The notes: generated by a model not told the origin, from the letters alone. Counted from the first letter of the stretch, positions 22,870-35,060 are shown. The stretch is DNA of 64,000 bases from Ceratopteris richardii (GCA_020310875.1 CM035438.1:102760563-102824562); one strand, 5' to 3'. Made by a program: numbers and translations.

Positions 22870-23370
22870 ATAAAACCTTAGTCAAAAGGCATGGATTAAA
22901 AGACCTTCTTCTATGGCCACATTTCTACTATAGGCTTTCAAGACACAAAAACTTGTAACAACACTTGGCTGTATGCCTTCAAAAAGTGATCCATTGAATA
23001 GGTCAAATGCCTTTGAAGTTTCTCCACACTCAAAGAAGCCAGAAATAAGACCACGTCATGACATTTCTATCTGGAAGCCTCATGAATATTGCATATGCAT
23101 CATCTAGAAGCTTGCATCTAGCATAAACGTCAACTAATGCACTCACTACTGCCATATCCATTTCTAGACCCCTTTCATATGCAAATGCACTGATCTAAGG
23201 CTCTGAATACCACATAAAGTACTGCATGCTTTCAGCATGCCCAACAAAGTAGCTTTATTTGGTTGTACACCTGTCTCTGGCATTTTCTTAAGCATTTGAA
23301 ATGCGACAATTGGCATTAGCAGTGCAGGTATTTGACTAAGTACAATGAGACTCCAATGGAAGGCTCAACC
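22870..23370 (-). pseudogene. Pentatricopeptide-repeat (PPR) protein relic
   Basis: The minus strand holds a run of PPR-like repeats in two phases. One phase reads FQMLKKMPETGVQPNKATLL then GMLKACSTL (about 23220-23310). After a frameshift the next reads GLEMDMAVVSALVDVYARC, then LLDDAYAIF, MRLPDRNVMTW, and, after a stop, ETSKAFDLF and VLKAYSRN (to about 22900). The alternation of long and short repeats is that of plant PLS-class PPR proteins, which bind organellar RNA. Stops and phase shifts show a pseudogene. It runs toward the 21 bp repeat and Gy2, so it may have been cut by that insertion. Confidence 0.75.
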
Positions 23371-23399
23371 AACATGAAGGCTCTATACTTGTACCATCA

Positions 23400-23640
23400 T
23401 TAAAAAAAGAAAAATTTGTAACTCAATTAATTATTAAATTGCAAAAGCATTGCAACTATCACCAGTGCTCCCCTTGATAGACTGTATACATCCAGGAAGA
23501 AATGATGAAGTACACTATACAACCTGAAGAAATGATGAAGTACACTGTACAACCTGAAGAAATGTGTTTTTCTCCTTGCACTTTATTGATTGGAAGCTCT
23601 CTGTTGTGTTGAGGACCTGGATGATGAAAGATCTCATACA
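23400..23640. other. Non-coding spacer with a short duplication
   Basis: GAAGAAATGATGAAGTACACT occurs twice (about 23497-23517 and 23525-23545), followed by the start of a third copy. No gene is seen. Confidence 0.6.
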
Positions 23641-23905
23641 CATGCAAATTTCACACATACACACATACCTTACACATAAAATGCACACATACACATAATA
23701 ACAGCCACACATACACATGCTTTCCAATAGCAGCCACACATGTATATACATGCATGCACACATACACATACATTCCAATAGCAGCACACATGCACATGCA
23801 CACATGTACATACATACACTTGTACACATAAACATATATTTCACACACACACACACACAAACCACACACATGTGCATACATACTTCTACACACGTGACAC
23901 ATCTA
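23641..23905. repeat. CA-rich satellite (ACACATACACATGC-type units)
   Basis: Degenerate units of ACACATACACATGCA-like sequence, including two nearly identical 50 bp blocks around AATAGCAGCCACACATG. All ORFs here are repeat artefacts. Confidence 0.9.
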
Positions 23906-24004
23906 TCTGGAAACAACATTAGATTACCAAATTTCTGATCAGAGATAGGTCCCAAATTCCAAGAAGTTCAATGTGCAAGCCTTCAAATTCTCTAAAAGGA
24001 TTGT

Positions 24005-24340
24005 TCAGTGTACACACATACATACACACATATAAGCATGAATAAAAACATAATATATACATGCAAGCATCACACATACTTTCAAATTTCAAACATACAT
24101 ATATGCATGCAAGAATACAAGAATACAAACATGCACACATGTAAGCATCTCACATGCAAGAATCACCCATGCACACATATACATAACATATACATATTAC
24201 ATGCATCACACATGCATCCATATGTACATACACACATACATATTACATGCATCACATATGTACATACACACATACATACATGCACGAATACAAGAATACA
24301 AACATACATACATAGATACATAAATAGGCATGAACATTGA
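24005..24340. repeat. Second CA-rich satellite block (ACACATACATAC / CATGCA)
   Basis: The same kind of degenerate units, with ATTACATGCATCACA... repeated about 55 bp apart (24206, 24241). No coding content. Confidence 0.9.
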
Positions 24341-24530
24341 ACAATAGGAACCTTTGAATCTCATCATTTCTGACATTAAAAAAAAAATTGAAAAACAAAA
24401 ATTGGCAAATATTGAAGTCCTCGATATATTCAAAACCTGTCAAAACAATAAGAAACATTAGTATAAATTATACTTCACCATAATATTTAAAAAGAAATCA
24501 AATAAAAAAGTTGCCTTTTTATAATCAGTA

Positions 24531-26105
24531 TCAGTCGATTTGAAAAATATTAGAAGGTTCAACATCCTCCATGTGTTTCCTCTGGCCTGATACTACACAT
24601 TCACTTCTTCGTTGACATTGACTTTTCCATATGGCATAAGCTTCTTTGAAAGGGAAAGTTTCAAGGTCACTCTTAGAAACAAACAATCTAAGACATGTAT
24701 CCAAGTTTTTGTTCAATCTATTTCTTGTTGCATTTCTTATGAAAGTTAAGCTACTCCATAGACGTTCATCTTCAACGGATCCAAGGATCATTTTTAGACA
24801 CAAATTTGCTACTTTAAAATACTCCGACATAGATTCCTTCAAGAATGGAGATATATCGAGCTTTTTCCATAGCTTTGTCATTGCACCAGGATTTGAAGGA
24901 TCTTTGACGAAGTCAAATTGCTCCCACATCGTTTGTCCAAATATCCAAGATTGTTTTTTTTAAGATTTGGATTTATAATTCCTTCTAGAATCCTATCTCC
25001 CAAATATGCATTCTTTCCAAAATGATCGGATTATACTTGGACCTTGCTTTTAAAGTCATTTGTTAGTAAGCTCTTGTCTTTTGCATGATTCCAATATAAA
25101 GGATCAACTATGGCCATTGCTTCTAAGAGCTCATCTCGAGGAAATCTCTCTCTGATCTCAGAAGTCAATTTATTACATATGGATCTTAAGCCTTGTTTTA
25201 CACTATCCACTAGGATAGCAAAGAATGTTTGATTAACTTTTTTCCTGATGCATACTCCTTGACTTTTTCGTGATACATAAAGAGGAATCTGCTTATCTTT
25301 CACAAATATGCACAACCAACCTTTCTTATTGTATTGCAAAAGCCTATCTTCTACACCAACATGTAGCAACGATTCCCACTCGATAAATTATTGCAAATCA
25401 AAACCTGGTGTCTCATAATACAAAGTTTCTAAGCGCATACAAGTCATTTTTCTTGCTACTACGTATTCCATTACATAAATATCTCTTTATTGAGAAACTT
25501 TTATCAAATTATTCATTTCTCTTAACAATGGTAGCATTCCTCCAAGATAGAGAAGAGTTTCCACATCACTTAGCATTTGCAACAAAGTGTGAGCTTTTCC
25601 TTTTTGTATTCCTTTACTTAAAGACATAATATTGACCACACCGATGACTGATTTATATTCTTCAAAAAGACGTTCTACAGGTCCAATAAGTGAAATCCAT
25701 ATGGTGTCAATATTTTTTTTCAATTTTCTTCCTTTACTTATCCCATCAGAGAAGCAATTAAACTCTTTAATACGCTTAGGACTTTTTGAAAAGAAAGCAT
25801 ATGCCTGGTGTACAAGATCTTCAACTTTTTGTACGAAAACAAATTCTGACACAATTTTAAATGCCAGATTTGTATGATGAGACATACAATGTATACCTAA
25901 ATCATATGGTGTATAGTTTTGTTGCAATTGAACACACAATCCATTTCTAAGCCATGCATAACTGAGCATCCATCAACACCAATGCATACTATCTTTTGAT
26001 TAATATCACTAATTGACATCCCTCCAATATTTGAAATGGAATCTAAAACAAGTTGTACCAACAAATTAGAAGTTGCACTTCCCTTTAGTTGAAAATGCAT
26101 CCAGT
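24531..26105 (-). pseudogene. hAT-like transposase relic (DUF4371/ZMYM1-like type)
   Basis: Three frames together cover most of a transposase. The first (right end, about 25970-26105, then 25487-25969) has the GVDGCSVM motif with a catalytic-type Asp, CMSHHTNLAFK, KVEDLVHQAYAFFSKSPKR and NIDTIW. The second (25031-25369) has the central helical region with DPLYW. The third (24531-24929) has the C-terminal hAT dimerisation segment (EDERLWSSL, NRLNKNLDTCLRLF). Family assignment is by remembered pattern. Phase changes and stops separate the parts, so it is dead. Terminal inverted repeats and an 8 bp duplication were not found. Confidence 0.75.
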
Positions 26106-26580
26106 AGCTCAAAAGACCAAGATAAGTGACATCAAAAATATGCTGCAAATCAGCCATAAGAATATCAAGTTTTGCATCACATGACCCAGTCAAGAGTATG
26201 TCATCAACATAAAGAACAAGCCAAGGGCAACCAAGTGTGCTTTCAGTTGAACTACATGTGAAGCCAAGGGCAACCAAGTGCTTATGTATTTTTTCATACC
26301 ATGCACGTGGAGCTTGCTTGGGACCATACAAGGCTTTATGCAAGCGACAAACCATATGCTCTTTCCTTTTCATAGCAAATCCAAGAGGGTGCTTCATATA
26401 GACCTCTTCTTGCAAATCACCATTCAAGAAGGTTGTTTTTATGTCCAACTGATGCACTTCACAACTTGATGTTGCCACTGTAAGTTGCTTTTTACTCATC
26501 CAAGATATGCATGAGCCTCCAAGGAAAAAAGCAATTACCACTAGTGGAAACACGAGTATCATAACAACCAGCCCAATCAC
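26105..26580 (-). pseudogene. Co1 reverse transcriptase, catalytic part
   Basis: The frame at 25897-26580 encodes copia RT (QLDIKTTFLNGDLQEEVYM, LHKALYGPKQAPRAWYEK, LVLYVDDILLTG) down to about 26105. It then passes without a stop into hAT-type sequence, giving a chance 227-codon fusion frame. The first residues to the right of the RT homology are unrelated. Confidence 0.85.
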
Positions 26581-26790
26581 TAATCACTATCTATAAAAGA
26601 ATGCAAGCATGGTTGAATATCTTTGCCATAAAAGAGAACTAAGCTCAAAGTTCCTCTAAGATATTTAAACACATGTTTCACCACTTGCCAATGCTTAGTG
26701 CCAGGGCTATGCATGAATCCACTCAACTAGGGAACTACATACTGTATATCCGGCCTTGGGCAGCAAATGCAACCATGGTATGAATGGTAG

Positions 26791-27144
26791 TCATGCGTGT
26801 AGTAGGTGCAAAAGTTTCCTCATAGTCAATGCCATATTGTTGCACATATCCAATCTAGCTTTGTAGCGATCAATGCTACCATCAGATTTTCTCTTAATCT
26901 TGTAAATCCACTTTGTACCAATGACATTCTTTCCTTTTGGCAATTCACATAACTCCCCAGTACCATTCCTATGTATGGAATCCATTTTTGATTGCATAGC
27001 GCTCATCCAATGTGGATCATCACATGCATCTTCAAAAGTAAGTGGCTTTTCATTACATGTTGTAGCAATAAGGGAATAATCCACAAAATTACTTGATGCA
27101 TGGCAAGAGCTTGATCTTGTTCTACCAAGTAAAGGTGCACTCAA
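26791..27144 (-). pseudogene. Co1 reverse transcriptase, N-terminal part
   Basis: It contains LTFEDACDDPHWMSAMQ and GTKWIYKIKRKSDGSIDRYK, the conserved start of copia RT. The next conserved piece lies about 200 bp further left, with unrelated or decayed sequence between. Confidence 0.85.
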
Positions 27145-27433
27145 TTTTCTGTCCTACAAGGTTTGTCTTAGCCACTTTGGCATAGTTTGTGCACTCTTGA
27201 TAAATATGGTTTCATTATGTAATACATTATCAACATGTACATGTGTGGGCTGAATTTGATGCTTGTTTTTAGCCATATTTTGATGCAAATGTTCAGCCAT
27301 ATGTGGCTAAAAATTTCCACCAGTTTCAACATTCTTTGGTTGAAAGATTTCATCCATGTTTGGCTGGAAATTCTCTACATTTTCAGCTCTATTTTGCTAG
27401 AATTCTTCAGCACTTTGAGCCTCAATTTCTGGT

Positions 27434-28021
27434 CTACATGGCCATAGTCAAATGCGCCATTTTGGAAAAAAGGCATGATTGTATCGAACACATCTTGTGA
27501 GCTAAGTATTGGCTATTTTTTGCATTCACAAGTAGAGGGAAAACTAATTTTTCAACAAATACCACATCTTGACTCACAATAATTGTGTTTTTCAATGGAT
27601 GATACAAACGATATCCCTTAATTTCAGCACTATAATCAACAAATATACATTTATTTGCCTTGTCATCAAGTTTGTGATGTTGTTGTGATGGCAGAAGAGC
27701 ATATGCCAAAAAACCAAACACACGCATATGACTAACCATATGCTTATGACCATTCGAAGCCTCATAAGGAGTGATGACTCTCAATGCTTTTGTAGGGCAG
27801 TGGTTCAATGCATAGTTTGCACACATGAACGCTTCCATCCAAAACTTATATGGCACAATAAATTGGTGTGAAATACCTCTTTCACAAAGAAGAGCATTAA
27901 ACTCATGTGACATGTATTCACCACCACGATCCGTGGTAGAGTCAAAAGCTTCACAAAAACTATGTGACACTTCACAAAAAGCACAATCAATGCATGAGCT
28001 TGAGCATATTTTCCATCCCAT
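27434..28021 (-). pseudogene. Co1 integrase, C-terminal half
   Basis: The DRGGEYMSHEFNALLCERGI segment carries the second catalytic Asp. The expected N-G-x-x-E-R-x-N catalytic Glu region is deleted, since VPYKFWMEAF follows directly. The GYSxxxKGYRLYHP-type segment (SAEIKGYRLYHPLKN) and IIVSQDVVFVE mark the end of integrase. Inactive. Confidence 0.85.
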
Positions 28022-28119
28022 CTAAGCTGCTCTTGTGTAGGTGGAGAAGGAGAAACCATTGTGTTTGAAGAAGAAGCTCCATCAGTGACAGTAGATTGTG
28101 AAGTAGAAGAACCTGCGGG

Positions 28120-28263
28120 TCTTTGATCTACATCTACCGCTATGTTCCAAAGCTATTTTGCAACAAGAACATGCTTCATCATGTAAGACCACATTGGATA
28201 GTTGGTCCCATCAAGCTTATCTTCAGCTTGAAGCATGCCAAACAAGTCATTGTTGCCTGCCAT
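28120..28263 (-). pseudogene. Co1 gag start
   Basis: From the ATG at 28263 the frame reads with a KLDGTNYPMWSYMMK motif, typical of copia Gag N-termini, and meets a stop near 28155. It shows that the leader and primer site to the right belong to this element. Confidence 0.7.
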
Positions 28264-28529
28264 TTCACTAAAGAACAAGAATGTTACAAAATACTTACTT
28301 CGACGAAAGCTGAAATGAATGCTGAAATTTCAGCTCACAAACTGTCACTCTGATGGCGATTTTGACTGCACGAATGGCTTCAAAATGGGGGTAAAATATC
28401 AGTGCACTTGGTGGAAATGTTTCTTGCCTGCTGAAATTCACAGTTCTATGTTTCGAAGTCGATTTGCACTGTTCAAAGTGTGTGCACGTCGTGACGCGAA
28501 AAACCAAAACTTGAGAAGGAGCTGAACCT

Positions 28530-28541
28530 GTTCTGATACCA
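28530..28541 (-). promoter_or_regulatory. Co1 primer-binding site (initiator tRNA-Met)
   Basis: The minus strand reads TGGTATCAGAAC, one mismatch from the canonical TGGTATCAGAGC. The 5' LTR would start at 28543 (TGTTGGGTGTG on the plus strand) and run right; its outer end was not found. Confidence 0.7.
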
Positions 28542-28542
28542 C

Positions 28543-29356
28543 TGTTGGGTGTGTGTAGAAGTGCAAGAGACACACCAAAAGCACACACAAGGAGCACAAA
28601 TGCAGCAAGGCACATGAAGAAGACAGATGGCTAGAATAGCTCTCTCTATTGACGATGAACTAAACTAAAGTAAGAGCTCAATAATATCCCTAAGTACAAA
28701 GTACCACCACATATGAGTGTATCACATCAAAGATACTCGAGGAGCACATAAGTGTAACACTAGCTTAATCAAGCGAGTTCTATTAGAACCACCTCTTTTC
28801 AAGGAATCATTGGCCTTTGAGCAATTAATGAAGAATGTCGATGGATAATATTGGTAGTGAAAAGGGCCCAGATATGTTATGACAAGGTCAAATCAGGTTC
28901 AAACCAATCTCTTTTTCTAGCTTTAGGGATGATCCTCTCCAATTCCTATGCTTAGGGAGCCTTGATGTTTGACATTCCTAATAGGTGCCAGACATTTAAC
29001 CCCTAGTTGTGTGAGATTTGGAGGTAAGATGTCACCCCACATCTCCATGAGTTGATAAGTCCATTTCTCGGTGGCCGACGAGTAGATAAGCTATCACCCC
29101 ACATCTCCATGAGTTGTAAGTCTGCAAACACCGTCTCATTTGTGCCTAAGCTTTGGTGATGCCCATGGGTTCCTTCATGATCAGGGTTTGTCTTAAGGGT
29201 TTAGCCATTGGACATGTGTAAATTGTTTCATGCAATATGTCCTCTCAATGTGTTGTAAGCCATCGCACCATAAGTCTCACAAAAAGAATCACCATAATTG
29301 GCTTTGATAACTATAAGTCGCACGTGTCATTAGTCACAAGGATGCATGGCATGCCC
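28543..29356. other. Co1 5' LTR (start at 28543) and unassigned sequence
   Basis: The left part should be the Co1 LTR but no partner exists to fix its end. A 23 bp segment (CACCCCACATCTCCATGAGTTG-type) occurs twice, at about 29032 and 29095. No coding region is supported. Confidence 0.4.
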
Positions 29357-30282
29357 TGTTGGAAGAGATTGATGTATACCTCAAGGAAGTGATGTGGTAC
29401 TGCTAAAACCTGCTTTTTAGTCTCACAAAACTTGCTATTTTGGTCCATAGACCTGCTGGTTCTTTTGCTCAAAGCTCATAGTATAGTAACAATTGATAAA
29501 CTTCCTTTTGAGGAAATTCAATTAGCTTAGATAGCTAATGATTTCAAGTGCAATCATCTAAAATGACAAACTATGCTCGGAGAAATAAGTTTAACAATCC
29601 AAGGCTTACTCCCGAATTTTTAGGGAATAACTAGTAAATGACCAGTGATCACTTCGATGATGATTTCTCCCAGATGGCTAAACCAAATGCCTTGAGATTT
29701 GGAGAGCTTAAAATAGACGTCAAGCTCGTTCCAACAAGCTATAGATCATGCAAAATGGTTGAGAAGGCACTAAGATATGACCAAAGAAAGTTTACTATTA
29801 TGAGTAGTCATAGCAGAGAAGTAGATAGAGATGATCAATGAGCTATATGTATTATAAAACATGATTGTACAAGGTCATTGGCATTGTACTGGTGCTCAAT
29901 GATGGTAAACTGAGTGAGCTATGGTGTGAGCCACTCAGCGTCTACAAATGATCAATAAAAGAGCTCTCAACAAATAACCACGAGATGTACAAAAAGCATT
30001 TTATAAGAAGTTCTTCCAAGTTTGAATTTGAATTCAAACTTGGCTCCAAATAAAAGTGAATCCATTAATCTAGGAGTTATTCTCTCATTTGAAACTCGTA
30101 GCTATTGTTCTTCCTAACTCCATGAGATTTAGGCTCTTGAAAGATTCTTCAAGGTTTTAATCTTTTACAATTGGTAAATGATCACATGATTACAAGGCAA
30201 GGTTCACATGATCCATCTAGTTCTTTCACATAATGTTTTCCATGCTAAGCCAAATGTGAAGGCTTGTACATTTGCACCAATA
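29357..30282 (-). repeat. Co2 3' LTR
   Basis: The inner end is fixed by the polypurine tract at 30283. The outer end is inferred from similarity to the Co3 LTR (shared AACTTGCTATTTT...ACCTGCTGG segment near 29425, and a TGTTGGAAGAG start). The inner end reads TA instead of CA. Confidence 0.55.
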
Positions 30283-30295
30283 GCTCCCCCTCAAG
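30283..30295 (-). promoter_or_regulatory. Co2 polypurine tract
   Basis: The minus strand reads CTTGAGGGGGAGC next to the 3' LTR, the same tract as in Co3; it would prime plus-strand DNA synthesis. Confidence 0.8.
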
Positions 30296-30322
30296 CCAAA
30301 CATCTTGGCTTTCATTGCTTCA

Positions 30323-30780
30323 TTAATCTTCTTGAATATCATGCAATCCAATCATGGTTTTAAACCTGTAGAGCTTAGTACCATCAAGAGCTTTGGTTAA
30401 CAAATCAGCAAACTGCATGTTTGTGGATACATACACTAGTTGAATTTCTTTGCTCAATAGTTTGTCTCTAACATAGTGATAGTGTACTTCTATATGCTTG
30501 GTTCTTGCATGATAAATATGATTGGCTGCAAGATGCAAATAACTAGTATTATCACCAAAAATCATAGGTGAATGAGTGTCAAGTCCCAAATCTGAGTAAA
30601 GCAATCTAATCCAAATAGCTTCTTGTGTAGCATTTGCTAATCCCCTGTATCCAGCCTCTGTTCAATATAGAGCAATAGTTGGTTGCTTCTTAGAAGACCA
30701 TGAGATGGGCTTATCACGTGCAAAAGATAAATAGCTAGAAGTACTTCTTCTGTCATCCTTACATCCTGCCCAATATGCAT
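30323..30780 (-). pseudogene. Co2 RNase H
   Basis: The frame 30323-30604 carries the RNase H end (IFGDNTSYLHLAANHIYHAR, KHIEVHYHYVRDKLLSKEIQ, FADLLTKALDGTKL). Upstream the homologous SSTEAE region contains a stop (near 30664), and the DADW segment is decayed. Confidence 0.85.
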
Positions 30781-30805
30781 CAGAGTATAACTTAATGTCC
30801 AAATC

Positions 30806-32788
30806 TCATGTGTATGGGAAGTAAAGGCATTGGTTTTGGGTACCTTTGAGATACTTCAAAATTCTTTTAGTAGCTTCCAAGTGAGGTGCTCTAGGTTTAT
30901 GCATGAATTGGCTCAAAACACTTACTCCATAACATATGTCAATCGTTGTTAATGCTGCACAGTTTAGATTTCCAACCATTCTTTGATAATCGACAATGTC
31001 TTTAAGCAAATCACCTTCATGAGCACTCAATTTATGATTTTCCTCCATAGGGGTGGTAGCTACTTTTGTATTCTCCAAGTGGAACTTCTTCAACATGTCT
31101 TGCACATATTTCCTTTGGATGATGTAGATTTCAGAGTTAGTGTATACCAACTCAAGTCCAAGAAAATATTTCAGAAACCCTAGGTCACTGATCTTAAACT
31201 CCTGCATCATCTGGTTTTTTATTTGTTTGATGCCTTTGGCATCACTACCTGTAAGAATAATGTCATCCACATATACACATAAATATATCATTTTTGAATT
31301 ACTCCTCTTGAAAAACAGAGAAGAATCTGCCTTTCTCATTGTGAATCCTTGGTCTTGAAGATATGTTGTTAGCCTATGGTTTCATGCCCTAGGTGCCTGC
31401 TTCAAACCATAAAGTGCTTTGTTTAATTTGCATACATGATTTACTTTGTTTGGATCTTCATAGCCAGAAGGTTGAGCCATGTAAAACTCCTCTGAAATCC
31501 ACCCATTGAGAAAAGCATTTTTCACATCTACTTGATACGTATTCCAATTTCTAGATGTAGTTACACTTCCCAATATTCTGATGGTTGGCATCTTAGCCAT
31601 AGAGGAAAAATTTTCTTCATAATCTACTCCTTGGGTTTGTGCAAAACCCTTAGCCACAAGCCTAGCTTTATACCTGTTTATGGATCCATCTAAGTTTCTT
31701 TTGATTTTGTAAATCCACCTAGAACCAATTACCTTCATTGATGCTTTCTTGGATACTAGCTCCCAAGTTTCATTCTCTTGGAGTGCTTCTATTTCTTCAT
31801 CCATAGCCTCCTTCCATTCTGCTTTGGTACTTGCTTCTTCATATGAAGAAGGTTCTTCAAGTGATGAATCATTAGCAAGATAAATAGAATGCTTAGTGAC
31901 TAATGAAGTATCATACCCAAATCTGATTGGCTTCTTACTCTCTCTTTGTGATCTCCTTAAGGCTTGGTTGGATGACTCTGGTATGTCCTCCAACCTCTTC
32001 ATCTTGACCTTGCCTTTTGATTTCCATGCTTTAAATTCTTCCAAATTGATGGTGTCCTCATCATCTGATCTGATGTCTTCAATTGTGCTTGGCTCCTCCT
32101 TGGTGAGGCTTGGAAATTCTTCTTCCAAGTCATTTGGCAATTTGACCTTCTTGCATTCACTTTCAAACCAAGAATCATTCTCATCGAACACAACATCTCT
32201 ACTGACCATAAATCCTTTGTTGGATGGATTATAAAACCTGTATCCTTTTTTATTTATATCATATCCTATGAAGATGCATTTCTCTGCCTTAGGTTCTAAC
32301 TTACCTGTGATTTGAGATGGAACATGCACATAAGCAACACAACCAAATATTTTGCAATGTTCAAGTGATGGTATCCTACCATCCCATGCCTCATAGGGGG
32401 TCATCCCATCAAGGGATTTAGAGGGTAAGCTATTAATAAGATAAGTGGAAATAGAAACACTCTCTACCCACAAGTAATTTGGCAACCTTTTTTCATTAAG
32501 CATAGATCTAGCTACTTCGACAATCAATCTGTTCCTCCTCTCTACTACTCCATTTTGCTCAGGAGTATACCCAGTAGCGATCTCCCTTTTGATACCTCTG
32601 TCTTGCAAAAATGCATCAAATTCATTGGAGAAGTACTCACTTCCTCCATCTGACCTTATCCTCTTTAATCTCTTTCCTGTTTGACTTTCCACAAGTGCAA
32701 GATACTTCTTGAAACAACTCAACACTTCATCCTTATGTTTCATGAAATACAAGATAGTCCACCTACTCAAATCATCAATAAACGACAC
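30806..32788 (-). pseudogene. Co2 integrase C-terminal part and reverse transcriptase
   Basis: The frame 31382-32788 holds integrase (IRSDGGSEYFSNEF with the second catalytic Asp, EQNGVVERRNRLIVE with the Glu) and RT up to LNKALYGLKQAPRA. A TGA takes the place of the conserved Trp codon just before 31382, and the frame resumes at 31339 with YVDDIILTG and runs to 30806. Both parts are otherwise colinear with Co3, about 80% alike by eye. Confidence 0.9.
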
Positions 32789-32820
32789 ATAGTATCTTCG
32801 GCCTAAGATTGAAGAGTCCT

Positions 32821-32901
32821 TTAGGAAACGTTAAATGCAGGTTGCAAAAAGTTTTTTTGAATATTTTCAAAGGCTTTTAAAGTGTTATGGAAGTCTAGGT
32901 G

Positions 32902-32932
<31 letters not shown>

Positions 32933-33760
32933 TTATGCATACATTTTGTAGAAACTAAGCTCAAAAGTGGAAAAGATAAGACATGAAGATAGTATGCAAG
33001 AGCTTCTGTGTGGCCCCCATTCACATTCTTGTTTTCTATAAATTCACTATAGGAAATAGGGAGTCCTTGATCTTTACATGAGAAGTTCATGGGACAAAAA
33101 AGTAAGCATCAAGATAGACAAGTAATTGAGAAGTGAAGTGACATATGTAAGTCTTAGAGGAATTGGCACAACAATAGGCATTATTCTTGGAGATAGACTA
33201 AGACAGCTAGAGCATATACTGCACTTGGAGAGCAAGAGAGCAAGACACACACACACTTGGACAGAGCTAGAGCATACACTACACTTGGAGAGCAAGAGAG
33301 AGCAAGACACACAAACATGGATAGTGTGCAGAGAGGCAAATTGTGCAAAGAGAGAGTCAAAGTGTGCAAAAGGAGGTGACAAAGTATGCAGAGAAAGTGT
33401 GTAGAGAGCAACTAAGGTGAGACAAAGTATCATCAATGAGGTGTTGTAGGTCAACAGTAGAAGTGATCAAGCCTTTAACCTTATTGGAAGCTTGAGTCCA
33501 AGGAGTGCACAAGGACAAGTTACTCAATAAGGTGAAGGACAAGCACAGAGGTTGACTGCATAAGTAAATGTGATATTTTGTGTACTTGTGTGTGTAATTC
33601 TTTGGCTTAACTAACTATGCACAGAGAATATTTTGTCTCATTCTATACAAAGTTATTCTAATATTTTATACTAATCAAGAGAGAGTGGCTTCCGATGCAA
33701 TTTTCTTTCTTTTTCTTCTTCTCTATTTTTCTCCTACAAGAACTTAAACCCCTTTCAACC
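32821..33760. other. Non-coding DNA with a 29-C run and a tandem repeat
   Basis: An uninterrupted run of 29 C lies at 32904-32932. At about 33205-33325 a 60-65 bp unit built on GAGCATA...CACTTGGAGAGCAAGAGAG occurs twice in tandem. No gene is supported. Confidence 0.7.
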
Positions 33761-33890
33761 AAAGAATCCCCCAATAAGGTGCTATGATACTATGCTCTTC
33801 AATGTTGTACTTTCAATCAATTCAAGAATCCCCCAATAGAGTGCTATGGCACTATGTTCTTCAATGTTGTAATTTCAATCAATTCAAATT
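33761..33890. repeat. Two tandem copies of a ~62 bp unit
   Basis: Both units start AAGAATCCCCCAATA and end TTTCAATCAATTC, with a few substitutions. Confidence 0.9.
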
Positions 33891-34322
33891 ATGAGGAAGA
33901 GCAGACAATAACATCGAACCTCCTTTTAGAAAAAGGCATAACACACAAATAATAATTGACAAATATGAAGAAGTCCATTGATGTTAGTTTCTATAGACTC
34001 CTACAATCTTTGAGCGTACTTTGAACAGATGATGCAGTTGTTTCCTAACATACTACTATAGCAATTTCTAATCTCGAACCAGTGCACAACAGCGTTTAGT
34101 GGATGGATTGTGCATCTCTCGTCTGTGTGCACATACATACAGACGTAGATAGAATTAAGAAGATATATGAAAAAACGAGAGAGCATCAAGATTCTTGCGG
34201 AAAAAATTATTTTCTGTCTCGAGATCTCTCACTTTCAGAGTGGACGTATGGTTCAATACCTTCCAGTTCTGTGAGGAGCAAGTTCAACAGAAAACACATT
34301 TCTGATAAGATGCAGTTGATAC

Positions 34323-34382
<60 letters not shown>

Positions 34383-35008
34383 TACAATGTGGAATCTATT
34401 TTTTGTCGGTAACGTTCAACCTATATCTGATCATTGATGACGGCAAGCGCTATGATCATTGATGACTGTAAGGGGATGGCTTTTGGGGGTTGCTGATTGA
34501 AGAATACAACAACACTGGTGGACCTGACATCCATTGACCTTCCTGGCGATCAAGCTCTTTCTTACTGAAATCGGAGTCCTTCTGGTGTGAGCTGTCGATC
34601 TTCAGCTCTCTCCATGTATAGAACATTACAGGGCGCATCAATCAGTTTCGAAGCATATCATGGACAACTCACATCATGAGGCTACAATTTCTGTTGGTGT
34701 TCATCTTCTGCACGCAACACTTGAATTAATGAATGATGAAGACGGAATAGCAACATTTTCCGTTGGTGTTCGTTTTCTGCTCGCAATAACAACATCCAAT
34801 ATGTACAACACACAGACACACAGGCATGAGTACGCGTGTGCAAGTGTATGCCGTTTACATTGGACTTCTGCAATTATCAGCCATCTCCGTCTCCATCGTT
34901 CGCTAACCCACGCGTTGAGTACAGAAAATGGTCACCACGAGAAATTTTAGCCACATACTACGGATTCTTCATATATGTTGCCCAGACGTATCGTCAGGAT
35001 ACACAGGC

Positions 35009-35060
<52 letters not shown>

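Larger units (their letters stand above)
26105..28543 (-). mobile_element. Co1: Ty1/copia relic with large internal deletion, fused to the hAT relic
   Basis: On the minus strand: primer site at 28530-28541, leader, gag start (28263 to about 28120), then a jump straight into integrase (28021-27434), an integrase-RT spacer, RT pieces (27144-26791 and 26580-26105). Most of gag, all of protease and the first part of integrase are missing, and RNase H and the 3' LTR are absent. The left end stops abruptly in the hAT relic. Confidence 0.8.
29357..32820 (-). mobile_element. Co2: Ty1/copia element truncated at its 5' side, related to Co3
   Basis: 3' LTR (29357-30282), polypurine tract, RNase H, RT and the C-terminal two thirds of integrase are present; gag, protease, the start of integrase and the 5' LTR are missing. 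Homology to Co3 is high throughout the coding part and stops abruptly at about 32820. Several stops replace conserved codons, so the copy is dead. Confidence 0.85.
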
